A stretch of 64,000 bases of DNA, from assembly GCA_951213105.1 (NCBI GenBank), contig OX578149.1, positions 2,128,501 to 2,192,500 on the forward strand. Direction: 5' to 3'. Every line of letters begins with the position of its first letter. Position 1 is the stretch's first letter. Under the pieces are notes generated by a model. That model worked only from the letters and a program-made list of their open reading frames with translations, did not search any database and had not been told where the DNA came from. The position numbers were made by a program, and so were the translations under genes. The stretch comes from Amaurobius ferox (lineage: Eukaryota; Arthropoda; Arachnida; Araneae; Amaurobiidae). This document shows positions 59,301-62,499 of this stretch, piece after piece.

Positions 59301-62296
59301 CCCATCACGATGTATATATATATTATACTATGCACGGAAGTACGTTTAATAAAAAATGTACAAAAAGTAAAGTAAATATTATTATATGTCGTGCCCTCTT
59401 AATTGCGTTCATCACTTATCTAAAGGACATCTCCATGCAGCAAAGCTGTCCGTTATTGAGTGTTGTCCGCTACTTAACAGTGTCTGTTGATAGAGTTTTC
59501 ATCATTATTCTTTTATAATACTTGAAGTAATTTTTTTATTATTCTCGAATATTAGTTTTTATAATTATTATTTTATATTAACTATTCGCTGTTATATTAT
59601 TAGAAAGATTAACTAAAACAGCGGTTCTGTAAATATTTAGGAGATAAATGCAGTTTATCTGTTCATAAAAGTACCATTAATATTAAAATTTTAAATGAAA
59701 AATTGTCATCCTTTTGCCAAGCAAAGCGATACATTACCTATTAATGCAACCCTGCGTATTTTGACTGGAAAAGACAGGGTAAGCATCACTTAAAACAGAC
59801 TGGTCTAGTGGGCTAGGCAAGCTTTTCCTCGTGCTCTCAGCTATCTAATTCGCATCCCACCTGCGAGCATGGATGCTGTGGGAGTAACGTGTTCCGTCCC
59901 CTCTGGTGCGCCGGGACAACTTCCTGCGCCGGCAAAATGGTTCGCGATCCGTCCGCAAAAAATGAGCGAATGATTGGACAATCCAGTGGTGGGCCATTAA
60001 AGAAACTGACATCACCTAAAACGAAATTCTTATGCTCTCTAATGGCACATGCATGTGAGGTTTAGAAATATGCAAGAAGCATCATGAGAAAGTTGTCTCC
60101 TTAAAGCTCAAGAGCAACGCATTTAGTATTAAAATCGGGCTCCAAAAATTCCTTCTAAAATTTTTTTAAATCGATCTCTATTCTCGAATATATATTTATG
60201 AATAGATTTCCAAATAACATTGTCAAGTAAAAAGGGTCGCCTCTGATCGTCCATTTGCGTAGGATAGTAATCGAAAAAATTGTGTTTCCAAAAAGGTTAA
60301 GCTTTAGATGAAACGGCTCAATGAGTCGAGACTCACATAGTCACGACGTTGATATCTCTTCTTTGCTTCTGAAATAATCTTAACACTTGACCCATCGAAA
60401 TGAAATTTTCTAACAAGTATGAACACACAAAGGGGAGATGAGGTGAAGTCTTTTGTGCAGAGAAGTGGATGAGGAGTGGTGGATGTGCTTTTGGAGAAAA
60501 GACTCAAATATATAAATCAAGTATAGGGAAGAAAATAGGTGTTTCTCTCTTTCGCTCGTTACTCACTTTCTCTGGAGCACGTTTTCCACATTCATCTTCG
60601 ACTTAAACTAAGGTTATGTTCTTTCGTTTCAAAATTACAATAGCTCATTTCGAATTTTTAAATGATCGCTGTTTTACCCGACCGTCCCCTGTAACTGCTC
60701 CATACTCTTTGGGTGAGCTGGGCGGCCTGGGTAAAAAATAAATCACTCATTTAGAATACAGTACGGGCCATAAACCTAACTTATGGGAAACAGACATCTC
60801 CGGTAATCTGTCTCAATTGGGTATCTAATGCGACGCTTTGGAACGATTTCGCTCATGCGACAACTTTCGCAGATATTCTTTACGAAAATCGAGTCATAAG
60901 GGGGGCTTTCTTTTCGCACAGAACGCTATCCACATTAAGATTAAAATCGAGTCAAAGTGCCATTATTGACCATAAAGTGTGACACTTCGTGGCAGCATAA
61001 ACAGTGATGCGTTCTAGAAAGCTTTCTGCAAAATATAAAATAGATTTGAATAGGCAACATTTTGCTTTTATTTCAGACACATTCCATTCGCATTCACCAT
61101 CTTTAGTACTCGTTCGGCGGAGTCGAAAACGGACGCCTTTGATATAAACCCCTATTTGAGATTCGAGACTCGTGTTCTTCTAACCAAATGGTTAGTAACG
61201 CCTGGGATGGATCAGACGTGTTGACGACCCATATCAGATAATAGAGTACGTCATGACTCTATGAACACCATTTTCTTAGAGTATCGCACAGTGTTCGCGA
61301 AAAAGCGAGCAAGAACGAACTTCATATAGCAGACGAAGACTAAAGGGGAAGAAATGGGCAATCGAATGGCGTAGTTCCGCCGTTAACTACGCAGTGCGAG
61401 TTCAAGAGAATCCCTAAATAACCTTGCCTACCTTATTGAAATCCAGGTTCCGTGTGGCTCCTCCCGAAAATCGACAGTATTCTACAAAGATTAAACAATA
61501 AAAGAAATAACAGAACATACTTAGAAAAAGAAAAAGGGCCAAGCAAAGTGACACCAATGAGAAACATAACAACCAGGCAATATAAACAAAACAAAAAGAG
61601 CACAACATCGATTGTCCCCCCGACACACGCATAGACAACGAACATCCACCAGCAGAGGAGTCGATTCATTCCACTGTTAGTTGGAGGAACACAACAGAAA
61701 GAAAGTGACAGATAGATGCAGACAGAGAGAGAGAGAAAAAGATGGTTGCACACAGGCGCTGCCCCCATAAACATCGATCAACCATACACATTCCAGGGAT
61801 GATTCTTGAGGGGGGGAGGGTTGAGGGTGTCCATCTATGTTTGTTGGGTGGGGGTTTTAATACCTCTCCATCGAAGAAGGGAAGAAGCCGTGTCTGGATT
61901 CAGTTCTCCGTCCCAGGTTGCGTGGGACGCTACAGAGGGCGACGCCATGTCCTCCTCCTCCTCCGGAATGGTGTACACCTCCCCAGGGCTGCGATCGTAA
62001 AAGGGGAGAGAACCTCCTCCTCCCCCCCGTCCATTGTCATCGTCGCTTCCATAGGCATCCTCGTCTTCGTCGTCGTCATCGTCCTCTTCCTCAAGCATCC
62101 TCCGAATGCTGGAGGTCCGATCGCTGAACCCGTCGTTCATCAGGTCATCCCCTCCCGAGGACCTGAATCCCCCCCATCCATCATCCTCATCCTCGTCGTA
62201 GTACTGGTTCTGAGCTGTGGAAACTAGATCACCTACGGAGTCTGGGTGGAGGTACTCACGTGACATGGTCTCGTCCTTCCGGCCTGGGTCGCCAAC
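6085..62296 (-). CDS. Multi-exon gene for a long, low-complexity scaffold-like protein (ends missing)
   Basis: Ten minus-strand exons, listed separately, join with matching phases at every junction and encode about 960 residues without a stop. Order along the protein: acidic Asp/Glu region; Gln/Ser region; Gln-rich region with a DWSPVTDLSPILDVSPS motif; dense Gln tract; Ser/Pro/Thr region; basic RRRLPPVP region; Thr-rich region; a possible short helix with LKQQLREELRSV; two Arg/Ser-rich exons. No signal peptide, membrane segment or enzyme domain is seen. The composition and the DWSP motif remind me of linkers in presynaptic active-zone scaffolds (Piccolo/Bassoon/Fife/RIM), but their zinc finger, PDZ and C2 domains are not in this window, so the identity is unproven. 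The largest introns are about 20.5, 9.3 and 6.8 kb and are full of transposons. The gene continues past the left edge, since the last exon ends in phase 2, and very likely past the right side. Confidence 0.85.
6491..6532 (-). CDS. Candidate 42-base micro-exon
   Basis: A good acceptor (TTCTTTTCTCATGTGCAG) is followed by 42 open bases and then GTTGGT. It reads LTVADEQYGGRFKE in phase 0 to phase 0, which is exactly what is needed between exon I (ending phase 0, REEFV) and exon J (starting phase 0, DDPLSRY). Being symmetrical it could be an alternatively included exon. The donor GTTGGT is weaker than those of the other exons. It is too short to prove by composition alone. Confidence 0.5.
6533..7149. 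other. Intron sequence, nothing recognised
   Basis: AT-rich, with no exon-like open frame, repeat end or RNA signal seen. Confidence 0.5.
7150..7850 (-). mobile_element. Tc1/mariner-type transposase relic
   Basis: Minus-strand frames give RLYVDDILQPIF (the usual Y-V-D-x-I-L-x-P segment of Tc1 transposases) at about 7365-7400. After a frame change at about 7180-7300 there is SPDLLPIEHV and DMLGRQLQ, the S-P-D-L-x-P-I-E-H region that carries the last acidic catalytic residue. A stop replaces the Trp after EHV. Several frameshifts make it a pseudogene. The N-terminal DNA-binding part is not evident and no inverted repeats were located. Confidence 0.8.
7851..8698. other. Intron with a possible hAT-like end and a small dispersed repeat
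   Basis: CAGGGGCGTCCCGGGG near 7978 resembles a hAT terminal repeat, but no matching right end was found. The segment 8078-8170 (TTAGTGCATTATA, CAACGTTTTCTTG) is repeated at about 15550-15640, showing a shared dispersed repeat of unknown type. No coding exon is seen. Confidence 0.45.
8699..8787. repeat. Short tandem repeat of ACACAACTTGAAAT
   Basis: Four copies start near 8701, 8721, 8747 and 8772, spaced 20 to 26 bases apart. It is a minisatellite. The unequal and related spacers rule out a CRISPR array. Confidence 0.8.
9198..9740 (+). mobile_element. Solo LTR (about 543 bases) with an apparent 4-base target duplication
   Basis: It starts TGTTGCGAACG and ends CGTTTCGCAACA, a perfect short inverted repeat in the TG...CA arrangement of an LTR. 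It is flanked on both sides by ATAG. A TATA-like box (CTATAAAAAGG) is at about 9433. No internal retrotransposon sequence is attached on the right. The 57 bases just before it (about 9141-9197) also occur before the second copy at 11022 and end in a purine-rich AAAGTGAAAAATAG, so the alternative is a 5'-truncated element whose PPT and 3' LTR remain. It lies in the intron after exon I, antisense to the host gene. Confidence 0.8.
9813..10056 (-). CDS. Exon I of the scaffold-like gene: basic C-side region
   Basis: The acceptor CCTCTTTCAG and the strong donor GTG/GTGAGT bound 244 bases, phase 2 to phase 0. It begins RRITDPDLSGLLSHSTW, continues VYDPLRKLGSSTLPLTSSGS, and ends in a basic stretch AARRSRHRRHASDTKLS followed by MLTTLGREEFV. 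The sequence is non-repetitive and looks conserved in kind (charged, Arg-rich). An LTR ends only 72 bases beyond the donor, and a second copy of it lies about 1 kb upstream inside a hAT element, so this exon sits between two related LTR copies. Confidence 0.87.
10458..11713. mobile_element. Non-autonomous hAT element with an 8-base target duplication and a nested LTR copy
   Basis: It begins CAGCGTTTCTCAAAATGGGG and ends with an imperfect inverse (CCCCAAAACTTTGGAAAACACTG). TTCTAAGA is present on both sides (10450-10457 and 11714-11721), the 8-base duplication typical of hAT. No transposase is encoded. It contains a copy of the LTR seen at 9198-9740. A second, inverted, truncated copy of its left part is at 13977-14235. 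Confidence 0.88.
10955..11480 (+). repeat. Second copy of the LTR, nested in the hAT element
   Basis: From about 10955 the sequence matches 9130 onwards, including the purine-rich flank and the LTR start TGTTGCGAACG at 11022 and the TATA-like box at about 11257. Similarity stops near 11479, where the two copies diverge (the first goes on to GCAACA, the second to a different CA/TG-rich tail up to about 11640). It is therefore an incomplete or recombined copy. Confidence 0.8.
11800..11950. repeat. Degenerate short tandem repeat (TCTGATATTCTA-like)
   Basis: Variants of TCTGATATTCTATT and AAGTTTGATATT recur about every 15 to 25 bases. Simple AT-rich repeat, no coding signal. Confidence 0.6.
12413..12609 (-). 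CDS. Exon H of the scaffold-like gene: contains LKQQLREELRSV
   Basis: The acceptor CTCTTTCGCAG and the donor CACAACAG/GTGGGT bound 197 bases, phase 0 to phase 2. It starts TSLLGRRDLSAPHSLSLYRD, continues through a Ser-rich part, and ends PKLPSYILALKQQLREELRSV and SDHNR. The ILALKQQLREEL part is the clearest helix-forming segment in the protein and may be a short coiled coil or a binding helix. The codon split at the donor is restored by the first base of the next exon (AG|G). Confidence 0.87.
12610..13976. other. Intron, mostly featureless, with an AT microsatellite
   Basis: A TA-rich microsatellite lies at about 13756-13800. Nothing else is recognised; the open frames in this stretch show no family resemblance. 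Confidence 0.5.
13977..14235 (-). mobile_element. Inverted, truncated copy of the non-autonomous hAT element
   Basis: It reads as the reverse complement of 10470-10745: it shares CATGAAATAAACGTCTCAGTT, TCTGTTACAAAATAT, and GGAACCCC near its right end, where the first copy has GGGGTTCC. The opposite end is missing and base changes are common, so it is an older, partial copy. Confidence 0.75.
14557..14779 (-). CDS. Exon G of the scaffold-like gene: Thr-rich
   Basis: The acceptor TCTTCATGTAG and the donor CTCTCC/GTAAGC bound 223 bases, phase 2 to phase 0. The first base completes an Arg codon (AG|G), then TTSLDDGMSLTKALATTSSILDTLG. A long Thr tract (TTTTTSTTTTTTT) sits in the last third, encoded mainly by ACC with ACG, ACT and ACA mixed in, followed by SILDSIPSSVGLS. 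Hydrophobic stretches around ILDTLGL and YLRLLAARDLAGIL could form short helices. No known domain is recognised. Confidence 0.82.
14780..15545. other. Intron, nothing recognised
   Basis: AT-rich, with a short TG run near 15050. No exon or mobile element end was identified. Confidence 0.5.
15660..16005 (-). mobile_element. tRNA-derived SINE, copy 1
   Basis: On the minus strand GGCGGAGTAGCCCAGTGG (A-box-like) is followed about 35 bases on by GGTTCGATTCC (perfect B box), the internal polymerase III promoter of a tRNA. The acceptor-stem bases do not pair across the head, so it is not a working tRNA. The body carries ACATGTGGGTCCGTAAGTCC and ends through GTTACCTTACACCTTTCTGG; the last part also occurs at 24001-24030. 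A second copy follows at 16040-16240. A TA microsatellite at about 15638-15658 abuts its 3' end. Confidence 0.8.
16040..16240 (-). mobile_element. tRNA-derived SINE, copy 2
   Basis: Same family and orientation as the copy at 15660-16005: a B-box-like GAGTTCGATTCC near 16200, the shared body, and an A-rich end (GGGTGAATAAAAAGAAAG). Its A box is degraded. A third scrap of the body (GGAAGGACTTACGGACCCAC) is at 16423-16442. Confidence 0.78.
16302..16422. repeat. AT-rich tandem repeat (AAAATATCCATTT)
   Basis: Alternating AAAATATCCAT and AATTAAAATATCC units, about four copies of a roughly 28-base unit, placed between SINE copy 2 and a third SINE fragment. Confidence 0.8.
16443..17240. other. Intron, nothing recognised
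   Basis: Low-complexity AT-rich sequence with short near-repeats (ATACATCGC, CACAATTCAAT at 16480-16560). No exon or element end seen. Confidence 0.5.
17242..17352. repeat. TA/TG microsatellite
   Basis: Long TA runs broken by GTATATATATAAA and ending in a TG run of about 9 repeats. Confidence 0.92.
17430..18400 (-). mobile_element. Copia-type retrotransposon relic (end of RT and RNase H)
   Basis: Minus-strand frames contain ANAVSTPCDKSYVCSDEEN, then SNWYAVKRILKYLKDTMQFGLLY and AYSDAGFAGDTKTRR, the H-W-x-A-x-K-R-I-L-R-Y-L-K-G and Y-S-D-A-D-F-A-G-D region of copia RNase H. The frame then continues to NPEYHKSSKHV, also typical. Frameshifts and stops break it; one Asp of the RNase H site reads Gly. 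No LTR was identified. Confidence 0.85.
18735..18919 (-). CDS. Exon F of the scaffold-like gene: RRRLPPVP region
   Basis: The acceptor GTCTCTCGCAG and the donor CCGCAGAG/GTGAGA bound 185 bases, phase 0 to phase 2. It reads DQELLDGDGGKKVRRRLPPVP, then an acidic DQEP stretch, basic RRTKDRNRTLSMPLS, and ends DTRRMPQR. The RRRLPPVP part is a basic, proline-rich short linear motif of the kind bound by SH3 domains, which is an inference only. RNRTLS and similar basic-x-Ser/Thr contexts could be kinase sites. GC content is clearly higher than in the flanking intron, as for all exons of this gene. Confidence 0.85.
18920..23950. other. Five-kilobase intron stretch with no recognised element
   Basis: No transposase, RT or exon is seen. 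There is a 16-C run at 22523-22538. The open frames on both strands around 20100-20490 have no recognisable family and no splice-phase fit to the host gene. GAGA-rich sequence lies near 22730-22755. Confidence 0.5.
23950..24065. repeat. Small repeat CACGTAAAAGACCC and a SINE-tail fragment
   Basis: TGTACACGTAAAAGACCC occurs twice in tandem (about 23958-23994), and ACGTAAAAGACCC recurs at about 24054. Between them, 24001-24030 matches the 3' part of the SINE at 15660-16005. Confidence 0.6.
24480..25170 (-). mobile_element. Ty3/gypsy-type gag/protease relic
   Basis: A minus-strand stretch at 24959-25156 encodes a charged, helix-forming repeat (GQDKMEETLKTIQEMK-like, G-Q-x-x-M heptads) as in gag proteins of arthropod gypsy elements. 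Downstream, at about 24500-24590, is YDTGASVTIIT, the D-T-G-A active-site motif of a retroviral-type aspartic protease. The link between them is broken by frame changes. No RT follows, so this is a truncated dead copy. Confidence 0.75.
25330..25690 (+). repeat. Half copy of the foldback-like repeat family
   Basis: Shares with 44220-44510 the order GATTTTT..., TTCGTTCGT, an ACACAGACATCACCT stretch, AAAACGT, and TCGAATGTTC before a TATACATTATACTATGTAT end. It stops a few bases from the donor of exon E. Confidence 0.7.
25701..25997 (-). CDS. Exon E of the scaffold-like gene: Ser/Thr/Pro-rich
   Basis: The acceptor CATTCCCTTGTAG and the donor CCCAGGAAG/GTGAGG bound 297 bases, phase 0 to phase 0, 99 residues. 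It begins VHRRLPQPTMDQMQ, then has Ala/Gln (AAVALAAQTPRSKSQPP) and Ser-rich stretches with several SP and TP sites (RTPSG, RPVSP, ISPTPRK), candidate proline-directed phosphorylation sites. It is a symmetrical (0,0) exon, so it could be skipped without breaking the frame. No folded domain is recognised. The plus-strand open frame at 25384-25965 overlaps it and is a shadow running on from a repeat. Confidence 0.85.
25998..27850. other. Intron, nothing recognised
   Basis: No exon or mobile element signature was found. Some open frames (27228-27702) have no recognisable family. Confidence 0.5.
27868..28522. mobile_element. MITE-like element with long inverted repeats
   Basis: The left arm (about 27868-28012: CAACTTTTGTCCCGG, GGAATTGGGTGGAAACGG, CGTGGAGATCCGTAG) is matched in reverse complement by the right arm (about 28378-28522). 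The arms are about 145 bases and diverged. The roughly 360 bases between encode nothing recognised. No clear target duplication could be read. It is a DNA transposon derivative of unknown superfamily. Confidence 0.78.
28523..29308. other. Intron, nothing recognised
   Basis: AT-rich sequence with no exon or element end seen. Confidence 0.5.
29772..34143 (-). mobile_element. hAT element (ZMYM1-like transposase), 4372 bases, inside the Tc1 element
   Basis: Perfect 15-base inverted ends (CAGGGCCGATCCTAG at 29772-29786, its inverse at 34129-34143) are flanked by CCTGGGAG on both sides (29764-29771, 34144-34151), the 8-base duplication of hAT transposons. Minus-strand pieces: a TTF-type zinc finger region (FCFVCKLFGKDSS, 33045-32980), the DUF4371/RNase H-like core (YTIILDSTPDISHTEQI and GQGYDNGSNMKG, 32676-32113), the helical part (31919-31335), and after an interruption a hATC dimerisation segment (ERSFSKLK..., to about 30185). 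Several in-frame stops and frameshifts make the transposase inactive. A motif GGCCGCCCGCGTGC sits near both ends (29793 and 34094) in the same direction. Confidence 0.93.
30545..31330. mobile_element. Probable insertion inside the hAT coding region, perhaps a solo LTR
   Basis: The hAT frame stops matching after FNEITVLR (31335) and resumes with a peptide of the right kind (IPENIGSWVYHATITSFKD) at about 30540. The 790 bases between have no transposase resemblance and are less AT-rich. On the minus strand they start near TGTTAGAGCGAG and end near ACTCTAGA, which could be LTR ends. No target duplication could be read, so type and exact limits are uncertain. Confidence 0.45.
35099..35342. repeat. 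TA microsatellite next to the Tc1 end, then plain intron
   Basis: TA run at about 35099-35123 directly follows the Tc1 right end. The remaining bases up to exon D show nothing. Confidence 0.6.
35343..35626 (-). CDS. Exon D of the scaffold-like gene: polyglutamine region
   Basis: The acceptor CTTTCTTTCGAG and the donor GAGGAAG/GTGACC bound 284 bases, phase 1 to phase 0, about 95 residues. The first two bases complete a Gly codon (G|GT) carried over from exon C, then GTEMDQNQNLVQQ. More than half of the residues are Gln, in blocks interrupted by Leu, Met, Ile and Val (for example QLQQQQLMIQQQQ), a pattern compatible with a coiled coil or amphipathic Gln helix. The exon ends MGGTPMQPQTQSQRK. 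CAG and CAA codons are mixed, which lowers the chance of recent repeat expansion. The opposite strand reads as a long Leu-rich open frame, which is only a shadow. Confidence 0.87.
35627..37499. other. Intron, nothing recognised
   Basis: AT-rich, short open frames without family resemblance, no element ends found. Confidence 0.5.
37500..38075 (-). mobile_element. LINE relic: RNase H and C-terminal zinc-knuckle region
   Basis: The minus strand encodes IFFQWVPSHVDIYGNEVADGLAKEG (38010-37930), the W-V-P-x-H-x-x-x-x-G-N-E-x-A-D signature of RNase H domains in jockey/I-type non-LTR retrotransposons. Downstream pieces give YPLCPKCNLAQASPAHASTC, a Cys/His-rich end as in these elements. Frameshifted and truncated. 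Confidence 0.82.
38076..38769. other. Intron, nothing recognised
   Basis: Short repeats of TTAATATTGATAAAA near 38490-38550. No coding signal. Confidence 0.5.
38770..38882. repeat. Two adjoining hairpins
   Basis: A perfect 20-base-pair stem (CATTCAAACAGCCACGAGGT at 38770-38789 and its inverse at 38794-38813) closes on a 4-base loop CTGA. It is followed at once by a longer imperfect stem: ATGCAGAAGAGGCATG (from 38811) against CATGGCTCTTCTGCAT (to 38882). The loops and lengths do not fit a microRNA precursor. It may be a MITE relic or cruciform-prone site. Confidence 0.85.
39273..39717 (-). CDS. Exon C of the scaffold-like gene: Gln-rich with a DWSP/DLSP motif
   Basis: The acceptor TTTTTCTCCAG is followed by CAGATACAACAG. 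A second AG three bases on (exon start 39714) would remove one Gln and stay in frame, a classic NAGNAG site. The donor is TTAGCAG/GTAAAA. The exon has 445 bases, phase 0 to phase 1, about 148 residues. It starts Gln-rich, passes through DLVPGIMTPQQQLQQKQQQ, and reaches the most distinctive part, DWSPVTDLSPILDVSPS, followed by LEAAEQELMEKC (short helix-like, charged) and GTISSLLADFNKSVG. These non-repetitive blocks are the best handles for a homology search. They resemble conserved islands in disordered linkers of synaptic scaffolds, but I cannot verify that here. Confidence 0.88.
39718..41055. other. Intron, nothing recognised
   Basis: Only a short ATA-type microsatellite near 40680-40698. 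No exon or mobile element seen. Confidence 0.5.
41056..41345 (-). CDS. Exon B of the scaffold-like gene: Gln/Ser/Thr-rich
   Basis: The exon runs from the acceptor GTTTCCCAG to the donor ACG/GTAAAT, 290 bases, phase 1 to phase 0. The first two bases complete a Gly codon with exon A (G|GT), then MGQPFQTTQQQAVGM follows. The rest is rich in Gln, Ser, Gly and Thr, with alternating Ser/Gly/Leu stretches (SLLGSGTVSSSGSLISGS) and the basic stretch GRGAGTIPRTVP near the middle. No folded domain is recognised, and the sequence is probably disordered. It lies 20.5 kb downstream of exon A. Confidence 0.85.
41346..42900. other. Intron, nothing recognised
   Basis: AT-rich, no open frame of interest. Confidence 0.5.
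42902..42976. repeat. 20-base tandem repeat (GAAATTAACGTCGTATT)
   Basis: Four copies with a strict 20-base period (ATTAACGT at about 42910, 42930, 42950 and ATTAAAGC at 42970), slightly diverged towards the right. Confidence 0.85.
43040..45250. mobile_element. Foldback-like element: inverted arms with tandem TTTGGCGACATTT repeats outside
   Basis: From a centre near 44515, the left arm (about 43680-44510) is matched in reverse complement by the right arm (about 44520-45070): for example TCTTCTC...GAATGGAACGAG...GAGAATGAT on the left and ATCATTCTCG...CGTTCCATT...GAGAGAAGA on the right. The outer part of the left arm (43040-43660) is made of degenerate TTTGGCGACATTTTCATCAA units with AAAGTCGCCAAGTTGGCGATA. 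Scraps of the same kind lie outside the right arm (45110-45240). A SINE is inserted in the left arm. No protein is encoded. This layout fits foldback (Galileo/FB-like) elements. Confidence 0.72.
43888..44125 (-). mobile_element. tRNA-derived SINE (second family) with a 13-base target duplication
   Basis: On the minus strand the head GCGGTGGTCGAGTTGTCAAGGCG (tRNA-Ser/Leu-like A-box region) and the B box GGTTCGAGTCC are followed by a body with CTCTGGTGCGCCTGGGACAAC and a short A tail of about 9. The same 13 bases (TGAAAAATTACAT) flank it at 43875-43887 and 44126-44138. It lacks acceptor pairing and carries a body, so it is not a tRNA gene. A run of 12 C (plus-strand G) lies inside. Confidence 0.9.
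45600..46660 (-). mobile_element. Tc1/mariner-type transposase relic
   Basis: Minus-strand pieces in order: an N-terminal start MARRLQVDVFWKGRIIKLIELG (near 46420), ATVYRRLRETCPYARRTRL (near 46150), and then a frame with PQLVFMDGQLSR, where family members have F-M-D-D-N-A-R-P-H. After it come DIQRMQWLPLD and ISPIEHNAMQLASKLNRV (45790-45710). The second Asp of the DD pair appears lost and several frames are broken. The right end may be the inverse of CTTTTGGACACCAGTGTA near 46647-46664; the left end was not found. Confidence 0.78.
46665..47390. other. Intron, nothing recognised
   Basis: The long plus-strand frame 46903-47448 has no recognisable family and runs into the repeat that follows. 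Confidence 0.45.
47391..47920 (-). repeat. Half copy of the foldback-like repeat family (right-arm orientation)
   Basis: Shares, in the same order as 44515-45075, TACTTTCCCTATAT, CAAGCATCC, GCCTACTGATTTTAA, AACCTTCAATA, ACCGTTCTCAAGATAT, and CGTTCCATTCACGAGAGAAGAT. No inverted partner arm is attached. Confidence 0.78.
48205..48450 (-). repeat. Dispersed repeat, copy 1 of 3
   Basis: Reverse complement of 58085-58290 and partly of 57870-58060: shares ATGCATAAAGCATTGATTATG, CATCTCTAAAATGCGATA, AACGGTGATATTTTT and CAATCATTTATTTTACTTAAAAA. Non-coding, type unknown. Confidence 0.75.
48451..49846. other. Intron, nothing recognised
   Basis: AT-rich, no exon. A stretch of 49000-49080 is less AT-rich but shows no coding frame that fits the host gene. 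Confidence 0.5.
49848..50204. mobile_element. MITE-like element with AGGGTGRTCAC ends
   Basis: Starts AGGGTGGTCACAAGAAATTC and ends as its inverse (CCTGTGATCACCCT). Inside, both ends carry repeated TTCCCTGA/TTTTCC pieces (for example CCTGATTTTCCCCTGA and CTGATTTTTCCAG). About 355 bases, non-coding, next to TA-rich target sequence. Such AGGGTG-ended elements are common in animals. Confidence 0.72.
50205..52240. other. Intron, nothing recognised
   Basis: No exon or element signature. Short poly-T/poly-A runs only. Confidence 0.5.
52240..53125 (+). mobile_element. LINE relic: end of reverse transcriptase and C-terminal region
   Basis: Frames in order: LLAYADDIDIVARSDPALRE with the Y-A-D-D catalytic motif (52296 onward), VSGFKYL near 52490, RPVLMYGSETWSLTK near 52655, ILRGILGG near 52740, and RKRGRPKLRWLASVD near 52935. 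This is the thumb and tail of an RTE-like non-LTR retrotransposon. It ends in an ATGATGATAAA tail near 53095-53107. The 5' part is missing, and frameshifts at about 52515, 52590 and 52850 break it. The repeat TTTAAATCCATATTATATAAA precedes it. Confidence 0.85.
53126..56198. other. Intron, AT-rich, with a short tandem repeat
   Basis: TTTAGTACAATAATTAATTATTA-like units recur at 53575-53660. A degenerate stretch with ATATCTCAAGA and ATTTCGAGAATGG at 54480-54800 resembles the CTCGAGAACGG part of the foldback-like family. No exon seen. Confidence 0.5.
56201..57730 (-). mobile_element. Tc1-type transposon with long inverted ends
   Basis: Ends are TACAAGGTGTCCCAAAAAG at 56201 and the inverse of CTTTTTGGGACACCCTGTA at 57712-57730, flanked by TA. 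Inverted similarity extends about 280 bases inward (ATGAATGGGAGGA, AAAGTTACACTTTTT). Minus-strand pieces: TTPREDRIFLRSVAQEPFTTATVLQRHL with ITGNVVLTQIIQNCLYDAGL (57365-57170), the N-terminal helix-turn-helix of this transposase group, then ESRF-like remains and MPYDLTLVWRRFQQRH (57067-57000). The catalytic part is not visible. A second copy of the inner end sequence (56785-56870) interrupts the body. Confidence 0.85.
57870..58300 (+). repeat. Dispersed repeat, copies 2 and 3 in tandem
   Basis: 57870-58060 and 58085-58290 are both similar to the reverse complement of 48205-48450: each has a TAAATGATTG stretch, a GTGATAATTTTAAA or GTGATAGTTTTAAA stretch, and ATCACCGCTGAATG or ATCGCCGTTGAATG. 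The second continues to GCATTTTAGAGATGTTTAAA and ATCAATGCTTTATGCATGAT. Confidence 0.72.
58301..58829. other. Intron, nothing recognised
   Basis: AT-rich, no exon or element end. Confidence 0.5.
58830..59345 (+). repeat. Half copy of the foldback-like repeat family (left-arm orientation)
   Basis: Follows the same order as the left arm at 43800-44510: AATATCTCGACAACGGTTTCC, TTCGTTCTTGAGACATTGAGA, TTCAAAAACGTTTGATTCAC, TTCAGGGATACTCAAAACGTG and a final TATTATACTATGCA. Confidence 0.72.
59346..59797. other. Intron, nothing recognised
   Basis: AT-rich, no coding or repeat signal. Confidence 0.5.
59798..60005 (+). mobile_element. tRNA-derived SINE, diverged second copy of the second family
   Basis: Matches the SINE at 43888-44125 in the body (CCCCTCTGGTGCGCCGGGACAAC, AAAATGGTTCGCG, GCGAATGATTGGA) and weakly in the tRNA-like head (GGTCTAGTGGGCTAGGCAAGC). 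The B box is degraded (TAATTCGCATCCC). It ends CCATTAAAGAAA, a decayed A tail. An old copy. Confidence 0.75.
60006..61863. other. Intron just after exon A, nothing recognised
   Basis: Pu-rich GAGAGAGAGA near 61726-61737 and G-rich sequence near 61810-61855. The Leu/Phe-rich minus-strand frames at 61414-61774 lie downstream of the exon A donor and are probably intronic. Confidence 0.5.
61864..62296 (-). CDS. Exon A of the scaffold-like gene: acidic region
   Basis: The exon follows a pyrimidine-rich acceptor (TTTCTCCGATAG) and ends at GAGAG before GTATTA. It is 433 bases long, phase 0 to phase 1, about 144 residues. It opens VGDPGRKDETMSREYLHPDS. It then has two Asp/Glu clusters (YYDEDEDDGW and EEEDDDDDEDEDAYGSDDD), a Gly run, and EVYTIPEEEEDM. 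A Met codon at 62266 could serve as an alternative start, but the reading frame stays open upstream to the acceptor. Codons in the acidic tracts are mixed (GAC, GAT, GAG, GAA), as in selected coding sequence rather than a pure triplet expansion. The antisense strand is also open here (61742-62227) but looks like a shadow. Confidence 0.85.
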
Positions 62297-62499
62297 CTAT
62301 CGGAGAAAGAAAAGAACATCAGGCATCGAGAAGACACTGCAATACAGAGGAACAAATCAACAAAATTGTTTCTTACATTTTCCTAAGAGAAAAAAAGGTC
62401 ATAGAACAAATGTCAAAATAATATCACACAACTATTCATACAGTAGAAGGTATGCCCGTCATATGACGAAATTAAAAATTTGCAAAACATTACCTCTCA

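Noticed and set aside
61742..62227. Long plus-strand open frame (161 codons)
   Set aside because: It lies antisense to exon A, whose frame has fitting splice sites and phase. The antisense is open because of the acidic codon composition.
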